In this document: one piece after another, positions 14,370-26,960 of the stretch
How positions within the stretch are numbered: the first letter of the stretch is position 1
How the letters are laid out: every line of letters starts with the position of its first letter
NCBI GenBank assembly: GCA_035222895.1
Contig: JAVYIG010000036.1
Span: 434,001 to 498,000, forward strand
DNA: 64,000 nt
From: Strongylocentrotus droebachiensis
Lineage: Eukaryota; Echinodermata; Echinoidea; Camarodonta; Strongylocentrotidae
Direction of reading: 5' to 3'
Notes under the pieces: model-generated
The model's input: only the letters and a program-made list of their open reading frames with translations
What the model was told of the DNA's origin: nothing
The model's database searches: none
Made by a program: the position numbers and the translations under genes

Positions 14370-15064
14370 ACGGTAGGCTTGCGGGTGCACCATGTGAGAG
14401 AGAGGGAGGATCGAGGAGTCCTGAAAATATATATTAATGTAATAAATATATATATTGTTTTATCATATTCAGATTCGCTAGGTATTTCTGCATATAATTT
14501 CAAATTCGATATATTTTCATAAACCACGAACCATCCATGTAAGCAATTACATATGCAGATGCAACTCCTACTTCTATTACCGAACATCAACCCTGCTTTC
14601 ATCGGTTCTGAAGAACAGAGTCAAAAATCGAACGATCTTTTCTCTCCTCCTTAACTCCTGATATCAAGGATTGTTTGAAGTGATAATAAGGAGTCTCAAG
14701 TGATGACATTCTTGGCCCTATTCATACAAATTAGGGGTAATCCCTTCGGATCTTTGAATACCAGACACGCGAGGCTCACGGGATTGCGATGCCAGTTGTA
14801 GATGTCACCTTTGCACCTTGAAATCAGTTGAGAAATCATCTTCAATTTCAATTTCCTTTCATCAGCCGTAGAGATGGGGGAATATTAGAACGAGATGACT
14901 GGAGTCATACGTGTATATTTTTATTGCATGGTGGTAGATGTATGGGGATTTTGCTTTTATTGATTCGTATTAGTACTGTGTTTGAAAGTACGTTTATATT
15001 GTTGTTGTTATTTTCCTACACGATCCGTTCGCTGCAAAGACCTCAAGCAGCCAAATTAGCCCAC

Positions 15065-15108
15065 CCTCTCTCTCTCTCCCTCTCTCTCTCTCTCCCTCTC
15101 TCTCTCTC
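15065..15108 (+). repeat. (CT)n microsatellite
   Basis: CT dinucleotides with a few CCC interruptions on the + strand. They create an artificial Leu/Ser ORF. Confidence 0.95.
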
Positions 15109-16362
15109 ATCCCTCAAATCTTCCTACAGCTTTTTCGTACGTTGATTCGAAACAAAAATAAGAGGAAATTAGTTATTAATTTAATTACGATGAATTAACG
15201 ATATCGTCACTTGCTTGTTTTTCAACCTTCACGCTGCGGGGTAGGTAAAGGTAAAAGTGTTGTTTTGTTTTTTCTTTTTTTGAAAAATACATTGTACCGC
15301 GCCCTGACATTTTGAGGAGTGTAACGATTCACGATGAGATGTTCGACTCTCTTTCTCTCTTTATCTGTCTTTTATAACCGTGCCTGTCAAGAGATTTCCT
15401 ATTCTTTTATCAAAAAAATTGATAAGATCATATCTCGGATAATGATCAACAAGAAAACACGGGTCAGACGGGGTGACCTCAGGGGTAACACCTTTAGGGG
15501 TCCTCTTGGGCCTCATCTACAAATCTTTCACACCCTGAAGAACATCGGATGATCTTGATTAACAACTTCCACTGTCTTTGACAGATTTGCTACTCTTAAT
15601 CCGTCTCAATATTGCTTATTAGCTCTATGTTTCTCGTTCGCTCTTGTCATCTTTCCCTTTCTCTTTCTGTTCTCTCTTTGTATTGCTCTCCTGTCATCTA
15701 TCCATAACTCTGGCTATGGTTCTTTCTATCTCTCTCTCTCTCTCTCTTCTCTATTTCCATATCGATCTTCTCATCCTCAAAAATATTTTCGTTTCTATCG
15801 ACTTCATCCTTATCGTAGTTTCTTTATCATCCACTTGGTTATTTTCAAATATTTGTTTCGTTCTTATTATTATGTGGGGATGGTGGTGCGTATTTTGCTG
15901 TAGCTTACAATATACAAGATAGGAGTACATGAAAAAGAGAGGGGATAAAATAGGAATAAAAGGGGATGGCAAAAAACTTCTTCAATTACGTTGTGTTATT
16001 CGCGCGTGTCATGTTTAATTTTAGATTTTAGACGTGAACCTTTCTGAGAGACATCCTACCTCTCTTTACCAAGCCCCACCCTCTTTCGTGCTCCTCTTCA
16101 CAATGGCATCTAGTGTGGTCTCTGGTTGAGGCTGGAGTCACGTCTTGGTGTACATTGATATGTGTCCCTGGGTACCTTACGTGTCAATATATTGCTTTAC
16201 AGAGCATGCTTTATCGCCAAGCATTATCACCTCTTAAAAAATGCGATCTCCCTGAACAATAAAAGCGACCTGCTTGTTTTTATTTACCCCGGAGAACACG
16301 AACGTATTTGTTCACTTTTGACATCATATTTGTTATACTCTCTCTATGTCTCTCTCTATGTC

Positions 16363-16365
<3 letters not shown>

Positions 16366-16410
<45 letters not shown>
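16366..16410 (+). repeat. (CT)n microsatellite
   Basis: An uninterrupted TC array of about 45 bases, 97 bases upstream of the CACTG foldback element. Confidence 0.95.
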
Positions 16411-16413
<3 letters not shown>

Positions 16414-16506
16414 ATGAAGCTCCGTGTGCCTCCTGTCTGTCCGTCTCTGTCTGTCCTCTAGCCCACACTGTTTCTATCTATATAATTATATTAATTTATC
16501 TATATA

Positions 16507-16825
16507 CACTGTGAAAAGGTTGGGCAATATTTTCCAACACTTTGCCTATAGTCAACCCAACCATCTATTGGGCAATATTTTCGTATTTTGCCCAACAGTT
16601 GGTCAAGATTTTCCCAACAAGTGGGCTACCGTAGTCGGGCAGTTGAAGGGTCATATCTTTGCCCAAATTTTGGTCAAAATACGAAACAATTATGCACGTG
16701 TGAAGTAGGGTACTTATGTTTACCAATACCACTGGGCAAAATATTGCCCAATAGATGGTTGGGTTGACTATTGGCACAACGTTGGGCAAAGTGTTGAAAA
16801 AATATTGCCCAACCTTTTCACAGTG
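16507..16825. mobile_element. CACTG-ended foldback DNA element (319 bp)
   Basis: The left end CACTGTGAAAAGGTTGGGCA is the exact reverse complement of the right end, and both ends are flanked by TA. The outer arms (about 16507-16585 and 16732-16825) match well through ATCTATTGGGC. A second inverted pair is nested inside: CGTATTTTG near 16582 and CAAAATACG near 16676. There is no transposase, so it is a non-autonomous element. CACTG termini recall CACTA/EnSpm or Chapaev relatives, while the TA flank would also fit a 2-bp target duplication. The family is not certain. Confidence 0.9.
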
Positions 16826-16878
16826 TACATGTACCTCTTGATCTATTTATCCATACATCTATCTCTTTCCCTCTCACA

Positions 16879-16904
16879 CCCCCCCCCCCCCCGTCTCTCC
16901 CTCT

Positions 16905-16947
<43 letters not shown>

Positions 16948-17024
16948 TGTCTGTCTCTCTCCCTCTCTCTCTCTCTCTCCATCTCTCTCTCTCTCTCTCT
17001 CTCCCTCTCTCTCTCACGCTCCCT
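16879..17024 (+). repeat. C runs plus (CT)n array
   Basis: Two C runs (16879-16892 and 16905-16915) lead into more than 100 bases of CT repeats with CTGT and CCCT interruptions. Both strands give low-complexity ORFs (Ser/Leu-rich, Arg/Glu-rich) that are not genes. Confidence 0.95.
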
Positions 17025-20000
17025 TCTCCCTCTCCCTTCTTTCCTCATCTCCTCAGTTCCCTTTCCAGTCCGATTCGAAAGAAATTTAAAAAAAAGCATC
17101 CTCACTGCGCTTACGCACGTCTTCTTCTTGTCTTGAGGTGTCATCCCTTCCTCAGTTTTGTCACTCTTCGAAAAGAGAGATGTCACATGCTTTCGTCAAA
17201 AGACGTGGTGAAAATAAACATGGACATTCTAGATGTTGGCTTTGGTAAACTGACTCTCCCATCTTGTAAACATGGGTAAACTGAAAGTCAGTGATAAGTC
17301 ATTTCAGACTGACGTGGAAGTCGAGTTTTCTTTCGTTTTTCATATCCCAAAACACGCTAAGGTGAATCTGCTTTCAGAATTATGCGAATGAGAAAGAAAT
17401 CTATTCCCGAAATCTATACCTTAATTTTATTTGGATCATTTATTTCTCGAAAGATTATTTAAGAATTGACAATACTTATCAATTTTATGAATATCGCTGT
17501 CAAGAATGCAATTTGTTTTTGTTTGTTGATTTGTGTTTCCATTTTGTTATTGTTGTTTAGCCTCGGACTAACCGCATGAACGAAAAATATGCAATAAGCT
17601 TTTTCCATTATCATTACCTTCTAACAAAATAATAAAATAGTTCTGCATAGTTTCTCATTACTCATGCGCTTGATGGGCATTTTTTACTGTCGAGATGACC
17701 GTCACACTCGCAATCGTCAATTCCATCTCTCCTTCCCCTGGTACTTGCTCCAATGAACAATTCATGATTAATACCTTCCGAATAAAAAATCAACACCACG
17801 CCATGCTAAGTGTGAAAAGGGGTTAATTTATTGCCAGCTCATGCTATAGTTTTTCATATTCTTCTACTCTTAACAGTTTCGTTGTTTGTTAATTCTGACT
17901 AATGTCCCCCTTTTGTCACGCAACACCACACCCAAAACTCAACCCCTCACTCACACCCATTCCGTCGATTGTTCATCCATCGGGATTTTTATGGTCAAAG
18001 GGTATTCAAACTGGGTCTAATCCTCTGGAAATTGGTCATATTTGTAATCTAATTGAAGTGGGAGGTGACGATAATGGCACGGTAGCTTTATTTAAATCCA
18101 ATAATTGTTTGACAGAAGCTAGCGGTTGTCGAGTCAATGAGGAATTACGCACGACTCATTTATACCCTTTTCATGCCTGGGTCTTCTGGTTAAATGAGCC
18201 AGCACGGATAGATTATGGTTTGAATGAAACATAATTATGTTGTTGGATTGAAAGAAAGAAATGTGTACAAAAGATAGTGAAAGTTTACCGTCTGTAATTG
18301 GATGATTTTGGATGAATTAACTGTTTCGCCGTACCTCACAAAACTGTTTCCCCGACCTCGAAATTTCTTTTTCTTCGCGCTCCAATAACGAGGGGGGCCT
18401 AAATAGAAAATCCGCAAAGCTAACAACGTATTGTTGTGCCTGTATGAATAATGAATATGCACTGTAACGATCGTTTACCGTGTAATGACCTTTAAACATC
18501 TTAAAAGTTTCGATTCAATTATGGACCAACGATTAAACCCTTTCCTTTTTCCCCGGTATGATAACTGAGGCAAAAGAAACTGTATGACATACCACTTCCC
18601 AACGGAAAAAGAGGCTTAAGCGAAAGGGTGGTCTATAATCTGTAACGGTTTGGGCAAAGCTTGTAGTTGTCTTGCGATGAAGTATCGACGATATTCCGCC
18701 CTTTTCTAATTTAATCGGTCATTTTCGTCAAAAGAAATGACATGTACACCCCTTGGGAGGCTGAACCGCAATTGATGTTCCCTCAACGATGGTTAATGAG
18801 CTTATAATCCTACTTTAGAATCAGCGAAACCCTATAGGGTATGGAGGTTTGTTCGGGAAACTGTAAAGATCCAACTTAAAAACGGAGAGCAAACACTCGT
18901 GGGCAAATGGGATTCGCTCTAATTAGGACCATTATGGTGTCCTCTATTGTACAAATACAAAGGGGAATCCATAAGGGCTATTAGTTCCAGAATGTATCAA
19001 TGGAATGAGAGAGGCAAACAAGAATTTTTGTCTGACTAGCTTCATCAAACAATAGCCTGTCACATCTATGTGACGTTTACACACAAAATCAGTCATATAC
19101 CCTCTTGTATGAACATGCCAGCTGCAAATGATTTTTCTCTGACAGTCCTTGGTGTGACATTAAACGTTCGTTCACCTTAGAGAAAGTTATATGATGCCAT
19201 TACGTCCTCTGTTCATTATATCAATAACAATTGCTTTCGATTAAACTATTCATCATCTCAATATGTCCTTCCAATATATCGCTTCAATGTGTAGACAACA
19301 TGATTTTGTCACCCATAAGTATAAATACATTCTGCAAATGCCTCTTTCCCTTTCATATTTTTTCCTCAACTGTTTACAAGATAACTCTTGTACAAGACAT
19401 TACGCAATTTCTTCTTTAAAAATAAAAGTTACGTGTCTTGCATAAACCAAACAATTATCCATGGACGAAAGCGAAAAATTAACAGACAACAACAGTCTGA
19501 ATTGAAATACATGTATAGCCCAAAGAAGGTATTGACGCTCTCAATCGTGAATGGTAAAGAATCCAACAATCCTAAAATACAAATGTAAATCTTGAGAATT
19601 CATGAATGTGTATCCTTGACCAAATTATACATACACCAGACATACACATTGGTATCAAATCAAATGAATTCCATAAATAGAGGAAATGCAACCGCGACGA
19701 GTCTATTTTTGTAGTAGCACTGTTAGCCTGGTTAGTAGATGGGAGGCACTCGAATGACTTTCATTTCTGAGGTCTGGTTCGTATTCATGCACCATTTCCA
19801 AAGCGCCAAGTCTTGCTTCATTTCCTAATCAAATTTTCGAAGAACATGCATACTTTCTCCCAGCATGTATCGTGATTTAACAAATGAAGCGAATCGACTT
19901 TGTTCGGCTTTTTAAAACCACCGTTCGCCGTGCGATAAACGTGAAGGTGCGAACATTCACAGTGGGGAGGCATGATCTAAAAAAATCCAACTCACTTATG

Positions 20001-20546
20001 CCATTGTAGTTTGTACGTGTTTGCAAAGATTGCCCAGTTTCATTTGAAATCCACTCTCGTCAACAAATTCGGAACAACGCTGAACTTCACATCTTAACAC
20101 TGTCTGAATATCGTGTCTGATTTTTCTGACTTTACATAGAAAATGTCCAGAAAAATTATCCACTGTTGATACATGTACATGTATATTCCACAAATATAGT
20201 AGTGAATGCCACATTTCCTGAAACCATGCTGATTTTTTAGTTTTAGTAGTAGTTCTTTGAAACTTTGATAGGCCTATTTCTAGGGGAAAGTATTTGAAAG
20301 TACCTTAAATGTATATCATTAGGATATTGTAGTTTTAAAAAGAACTCTACATGTATTATGAACCGCACATCCGTACGCTTACAAATGTAGCGATGTGTTT
20401 TGATAAATAGTACCACTTCAGTGGTATGCCCCTACTAATAAGGCTGTCCTCAGCAAACATAAATTGATATTAACCATACATCCGTTAAGCGACACCCTAT
20501 TTTACCCTTCAACCACTTAAAGACACTTCCCAGTCCCAGTTTCGAC

Positions 20547-20950
20547 TGCCCCTTGTATAAAGACCGCCAATTTAAAAGTCAACACTTGGTCGATAATCTT
20601 GTCTTTATACAGAATGTAGAGTTAAAAAAGTGACTATTAAGGACGTTCGATTGCACCCTTGTTTATGTTGCTACAATCCAGCAATTAAACAATTCTAATC
20701 TTGACCTGTCATGTTTTGGGGGACAGTAGTGTCCGCAGAAGTGACCAAACAGGACATTAGACTAATCCTTTCTACAGTTCACCATTTGACATTCGACAGA
20801 CTTGGTCAATAATCTTTTCCTTTAGACAGTAGTGTCCGAATAGTGTCAGGAAAACTGACTGCCCCTTGCTTCAATCGGTCTTTACAAAGTCCACACACTG
20901 TCTGAGGACAGTATTAGGTGTCCGCAAAGGGATTAAACAGGACGTCAAAG
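20547..20950. repeat. Degenerate long-period repeat with GACAGTAGTGTCCG motif
   Basis: The motif GGACAGTAGTGTCCGCA appears near 20723, again (without the last bases) near 20826, and as GGACAGTATTAGGTGTCCGC near 20906. The first and last are each followed by an AAACAGGAC segment. The segments CTGCCCCTTG and ACTTGGTC-ATAATCTT also occur twice. The order suggests a unit of roughly 180 bp present about twice, with rearrangement. There is no coding potential. Confidence 0.6.
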
Positions 20951-21242
20951 GCACCGTACACAACACGTCCATGGCCGACGGAACCCTCTCGGTCTGGGCG
21001 GCCACGCCGGGTCATCGCCGGGTCGAACAAAGTCTCCTGCCCTAACAAACCTAATTTCTGGCGGACATCCGAGGTTATAACCGTACAATAGTTGCAAATT
21101 TCCACCCATAATAGCCCCCATCAGCAGGAGCAGGGCCATCGAGAGCTTTAGCAATGTCTTCTTTAAAATTGGAACGCCGCGGGTCGGCCACGTCTTTCTG
21201 CGAATCCGAACCTCACACGAGTTTATTTTGGGCGCCATCTTG
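20945..21242 (-). other. CpG-rich patch with a possible minus-strand coding start
   Basis: On the minus strand CAAGATGGCGCC (21242-21231) is a good translation-start context and resembles a YY1 site. It opens a 97-codon ORF. The peptide starts MAPKINSCEVRIRRK, has a hydrophobic segment near residues 35-50 (LSMALLLLMGAIMGG) like a signal anchor, and then a Pro/Arg/Gly-rich tail. CpG density is higher than in the neighbourhood. I recognise no family, see no strong GTRAGT donor, and it ends inside repeat DNA. It may be a nested first exon, a captured gene fragment or chance. Confidence 0.2.
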
Positions 21243-21672
21243 AATAATTGGTAATAACCTTCACAGTGGGTGGACTATGTGTGTCTGTTTAACCCGTGAC
21301 ATTGAAGTAACCACTTAGGCTAGGATGATTTTGTCGCAGGTCCTACATGTAGTTCATATTTTCTGAGCAAATACACTGTATACAAAGAATATATTTTTTG
21401 ACCGACCCCTTATACTGTATCTACTTACAGAAACATTGGTAGAATACCTATAAGTATGAGTTCTCTTTGGACACTCTCAAATCCAATATTCTTTTGTTTC
21501 GTTGTTTATTTCATTTTGGAAAGAAGAACATTTTGCAAAATCGTTGGTGCATTATATTCTCCGTTTAGTACTCGAAAGCGTTGATCCTTTTCGATTCTTC
21601 ATATATTTATTAATCGTCACGCGTGAAACAGATTGATATTTTTATCGACATTATTCTAGGAAATTCTGATGC

Positions 21673-21714
21673 CTCTTTCTCTCCCTCTCTCTCTCTCTCT
21701 CTTTCTCTTTCTTC
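21673..21714 (+). repeat. (CT)n microsatellite
   Basis: A CT array with TTT and CCC interruptions on the + strand. Confidence 0.95.
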
Positions 21715-21972
21715 TTAGAACTCTTTTGTTTCGCGATCAAAGTTGACCTAGCAAATATCAGAAACCCTAAGACACTCTCCCAAAGATGAATTGATTAAAA
21801 AAAGGAAAACGTTCCACAATTCCGAACAAAAATCAGAACCTATACCTATTTTCCTAGAAATGAATATCATTATCGTCTGACCATTGTTTCGTCATCACAA
21901 TCTAGACGCGTTCGATATTTGAATCAGAGAGAGACAGCGAGAGGACGTTAACTCTTATCCTGCCATGAGACT

Positions 21973-22175
21973 GCTAGCGCGCTATTGTTATAGTGCCATG
22001 TGCACGCGAGCGTGCTATCGATTGAAAGCCACGTTCATGCTAGCGAGCCACCGCTACGGTGCTTCGTGCGCGCTAGCGCGCAGATGTAATAACAGTTATT
22101 GTTCATGCCCATTGCACCGTGCTGAGTGCTTTTGCAGCGCTATTGAAAGTACCATCGCGTGCATCAGATTATCGG
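21973..22175. repeat. CpG-rich tandem repeat, unit about 66 bp, three copies
   Basis: Copies start at 21973 (GCTAGCGCGC), 22039 (GCTAGCGAGC) and 22107 (more diverged). The first two end in GTTCAT. The second contains the perfect 16-base palindrome TGCGCGCTAGCGCGCA at 22067-22082. Because 66 is a multiple of three, an 87-codon Cys-rich frame stays open through the array, but nothing else suggests a gene. Confidence 0.5.
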
Positions 22176-23757
22176 CTTTGGATTACGCGTCTTTGTATAC
22201 AACAGTCAGATTGGATTTTCTCGAGTAATTCAGCGATTTGTTTTTTGTAAAGATTTAAATAACACGCACTTGACCCAACCTTAAAATTAACTTGGCACGC
22301 AGGAGATTAGCACTGTGGCACAATAGGAATTAGCATTGTGGCACTGGTTGCATTGTATGGGTGGCAGCTTAAGAGTTAATGAACTGTGTATAGGTCGGAC
22401 TCTAAGCTGGCTGGCGCCCCGATGTTATGATTCGGACACTCGGTTGAACGAACAGACAATCATCTTCGAAACATCTTCTGTACGGAGCATCCACAAATTT
22501 ACTTTGGGGCATAAAATCGCATGTTTTCGGTCTGTTAATTCAATGCGAAAAATAGCGTGTTACTCATTTTCTTAATTTCATAACCGCTGCGTCCTCCCGA
22601 AGTCGCATCTGGACGGCGGTGTGCACTGTCTGCACTAATTTCATTAATGTTCATATTATTATTAAACAGAACGAAAACTGAAACTAAGCGATGTTTAGTT
22701 CTTTTACGTATCTTTTTTTCTTCAAAGCAGATTCTATCATTTATTATGGCAGGGTAAAAGGGGAAATAATCATCCTTATTTCAAGGTGGCATGACAAAAG
22801 AGCGAACGGGGTTAACTCATTATGCTTTGAGACAGAGTTAACGCCATTATGTTGGCTGTCTGGCTAACAGACGAAATATGCATCGATTTTTCACACTTAC
22901 CCCAGTTGAGTTGATTGAACTGATAACCATGATAAGAAGGTCATTTATCTTCAATGCTGTCTTCCGAAGATATGGACGTAGATGAAAGCAAAAATTTGGC
23001 CCCCAAAATGTGGGATTGGTAAGGAGGAGTAGGATGAATAAGGGTAGTATCATTTATTATTTCATATCACTGCTAAATGATGGCAAGACATCGAAATTAC
23101 GTTGCGCAGGTTGAATAGCATATCTTCGCATGTTATCATATGGAACGCCCATATCATGAAATGTGTGTGTCTCCTCATTATGGAATGATCTATCTTAACC
23201 GTGTATACTATCACGATCATGACTCGAAAATTGGTTGTTAGCCCAATGTCGCCGTTTTTCGTTTCAGTAACGAATCACATAAATTGAGTATGATTATACT
23301 GCTTATCTTTCGCTAGACTCTGTGACCTGCTTCAGCAAATGACTTGTACGTGAACCCGCAAGAGCTAGAAAAGGTCTGAAACATATTTTCTCTGAATTAT
23401 GCAGTTGAACGCTTCATTTTCTTTAATATGTAGCATTTCTCTTTAGCCATGAATCAATAATACATTGCTATGGTTTCCGTGAAAAGTCTTCCCTTTTCCT
23501 AAGACTGTCATTCAACAGCACATCTTTCAATAAAAGTGTACAATTCATTTCAACATTTTGAATTGACGGTCGCGGTTATCAGAATTTTTCGGAGGAAAAA
23601 TGAAAGTGGGCAAAGACGCAGACAGAACGAGGAGAAGATGTAGACATGATTGGAGTCGAGTTTGGAGGGTGTTTTGCTTCTAAATTGGGCACCCTCTAAC
23701 CCAGTCACGAGCTCCAAATTACTGATCTCTGATAGTTCCCCGAAAAACTTGCTCACT

Positions 23758-24160
23758 CCCTCCCTCTCTCCCTCTCTATCTCTCTCTCTCTCTCTTTCCG
23801 TCTCTCTTCTCTCCCCTCCCTCTATTCTAGTTTCATTCATTATTCCTGTCTTTCCCCTGTCTCCACTTCTTTATCTCTCTCTAACTCTCTCCCTCTTTCG
23901 AGCATTTAATCGTTCTTTCCCCCTCTCTCCCTTTCTTTGCTGCCGTATAAATTCCCTCTATTCTCCTCCTCCGTTCCTCCCCCCCCCCCCCCCCCTCTCT
24001 GTCTCTCTCTTTCTCTCGTCCCTCTCTACCATGGCCCTTCCTTTACCCCCTTTTCTATCTCACTCTCAAATCATTTCTGTCTTCATTCATTGTTTCTGTC
24101 TTCTCTCATTCTCATTATCTCTCTCTCTCTCTCTTCCTACCTCCCTCCCTTACTCTACCC
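23758..24160 (+). repeat. Pyrimidine-rich block with CT and C tracts
   Basis: CT arrays at 23758-23813 and 24117-24134, a 17-base C run at 23979-23995, and T/C-rich DNA between them. The longest ORF in the window (231 codons, 23650-24345) is a Ser/Leu/Pro artefact of this composition. Confidence 0.9.
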
Positions 24161-24691
24161 CTCTCCCTTTCTCCATTCTCTCTTCCGACCTCTCTTTTGA
24201 CACCCATGTCGCCCATTTTCGATTGCTCCTGGCGTCTCTCCTACCCCTCAGTTCAATATTTTCACAGTCTCTTTGGTCAGTGCTCGCAGGCATATTCTTC
24301 ACCCTTGCAACCAAAATATTTCCACCCTCAATTTCACTCTCCTGACTGTCCCGAGGTTTTGATTTTGCACATAATGTAATAGTTTTAGAAGGGTTCATCA
24401 ACCAGCGTGTCTGAACTGTCATTTTGTGGTGTGAGCTCTCACAAATTCTTAGTATTTTTAATGTATTCTATTGCTACTAGCAGGGCTCAATTATTGGCAT
24501 GTTTTCATCATGGACCTACTTTCGTGAAGGCATACACGACACTTATTGATACTGATGCCTCATGGTTTTCGTACACATTCTACGCTTATTTACAAGTAGG
24601 TTATTGCAGATCAAATATTAATATTTACAATGTATGTCACTTTATCATCATCACTATCCACTGTTTAATCATCACAACTTTGTTGGTACTA

Positions 24692-25238
24692 TTAAAGGGG
24701 AAGTCCACCCTGAAATTAAGTTAGTTTTAATAGGAGTAGAAAAATGAGAGAAACAAGTCAGTGAAAGTTTGAGCAAATTCCGATTAAAAATAAGGAAGTT
24801 AGGATTTTTTAAGTTGTGATCAATCAAACACAAATTGGCAACTCTGTGACGTAAAATGCGAGCTCAACTTCCATTTGCTTAGTACTAAAAAAATCTAAAA
24901 TTTTCATTTTCCCTCAAGAAAAATTTCAACCATACATGCACCCTAAATATAATAATTGCAAATATGTTTTTATACTCCCCCTGCAAGGAACAAATATATA
25001 TTCCGTCATCAATAACGAAGAAAACATGATTTTATGGAATATTATGCACAAAGCAAATGAAGGAGAGCTCGTATAATACGTCACAGAGTTGCCAATTTGT
25101 ATTTGATTGATCACAACTTCAATAATTCATAACTTTCTTATTTCATTCAGAATTTGCTCAAACTTTCACTCACCTGATTTTCTTATTATTCTGCCTCTAT
25201 CGAAACAAACTTATTTTGGGGGTGGACTTTCCCTTTAA
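24692..25238. mobile_element. Long-TIR non-autonomous DNA element (547 bp)
   Basis: The ends are TTAAAGGGGAAGTCCACCC and its inverted partner GGTGGACTTTCCCTTTAA. The inverted arms run about 190 bp (24692 to about 24883, and about 25047 to 25238). Both pass through AACTCTGTGACGT and a GAGCTC located 174 bases from each end, and the spacer is roughly 160 bp. Mismatches between the arms show age. There is no transposase ORF. The TTAA at both ends suggests a TTAA target (piggyBac or Kolobok type), though TTAA may simply belong to the repeat. Confidence 0.95.
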
Positions 25239-26146
25239 TACAAGGTGACAAGGAGCTAAAGTTCAATTTAATGAAACATTAAAAGAATTGATTTGGACGA
25301 AATATTAATATCAAAGAAAGCACTTCTGTATATCTGAAATCAAAAATAAATTAATAAGTAGCATGTTTCGTAGTTAACCATGATATACTCTTTTGCCATG
25401 AATTACTAAATTACACCTCTAAAAAGTTTTCGAAATGTGTCTTCCCGTCAACTGAAGCATATTATATTGATTGAAATAGTTTCATTAAAAGTTAACCAGT
25501 TTTTACTTGAAAATTTGTCAAGTGCAGTCGTGCAAAGTTTGTAAAAAACACGACGCCATCTTTACTTCGGCTTGGCAGTCGGCACACCTTCTCTACGGGT
25601 TCACCATATCATGTTTCGTAAAATCATATCACATACCTAAATATTAACGCAAGACCTCCATGGGTTTATTAATCAAGATCTAGGCCTTATTCTTTCCGTA
25701 GGAGGGGTTCCACATCCCCACCAAGTGGGAGTTGGAAACAGGTGCCAGCAATTACCACTGTAAATGACTGCTGAAAGATGTGGAACGTTATATCCAACGT
25801 TCGTATTGTACCCATGTAGGTTCATGGTAGGATGCCGATATACTTTAACAAGAACACTCTATGGGTGGGACTGTAACCGTGAACCATTTATGTCTGTGTA
25901 AGTTTTGTTTATAGAATGATCAATTCAGTAACCAGAAAGACGCAACAGTGGTCCACATCACCCTTAATTTTCTCCATACTTCTCCGTACATCAGGATTGC
26001 TGTATTTTTATGGGATATTGTGTAGGTTTATTTCTAATAGTATTTTGTTACGCCTTTCATATCTCCGAAATTAGACATTTATTTCATGACGAGGTTCCTA
26101 AATGATTTCAGATGATGTGTGAGAAAATGCAGAAAAGTAAAAATAC

Positions 26147-26170
26147 ATATATATATATATATATATATAT
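26147..26170. repeat. (AT)n microsatellite
   Basis: About twelve AT dinucleotides. Confidence 0.95.
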
Positions 26171-26960
26171 CTATATGCTTGCAAATTTTCAATATTATGG
26201 AAAGGTCTTAGCAACATTATCCTTGAGCTTCTTGCCAGTTTGTGTTCGGAAAACCACCTATGTCCTCAATTAGAATGAACATACATGTCATGCTCGGACC
26301 ATCGAGCTTTGTGGTAGGGTCCACGCTTGGAATACAGCTATCTCTCCTTCAGATTGAACATACTCGACCGAAGACGAGCTGCGATGCTGTGGGGACCCAT
26401 CTCACATGCTAATGGCATTGATCCAGGGGCGCTGGCTGCCTCGCTGCAGGCTGACAAAATAATCCTCGTTTCACACCCGCGTAAAGAACTAAAATGGATC
26501 TCAAACCACGACTGTTAAAACCATCATCCATTTGGCCATGGCGTTCAAAGCACGGCAGACGACCAGATCTCGTTACCGCCAAAACTATTCCGTGTTTTGA
26601 CAGGTACCATTTGACCCTAGCCCAGAAAGTCCAATCAACTTGAAAACTGCAGTTGAAATATCCGTGCATCACAGTCTTGCTGACTTAAATTCTAGCTATG
26701 TAAGCTGAGCGACCCCTAGCTGCATTTTTTATTTTCAGATTTTGGGGATCAGGTATAAACCGTATATGGTATGCTTGTTGTAACTTGAGCAAAGGTTTCG
26801 CAGCCGAATTATCTAGTTTACCTGGATTTATTTACAGCAATGGTTCTAAAGATCTGACTGAAGGCGTTTGGACCGAGATGGTTGATGTCAAAATAAAAAC
26901 CTTCAGTTCAAAATAATTTTGATCAACGTGAAATATTTCATTCATATGTGACTTTCACCC

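Noticed and set aside
17902..18234. 110-codon plus-strand ORF
   Set aside because: No recognised motif, AT-rich, and no splice signals that would place it in a gene.
23650..24345. 231-codon plus-strand ORF, longest in the window
   Set aside because: It is almost wholly Ser/Leu/Pro from CT and C repeats, with no domain and no coding-like composition.
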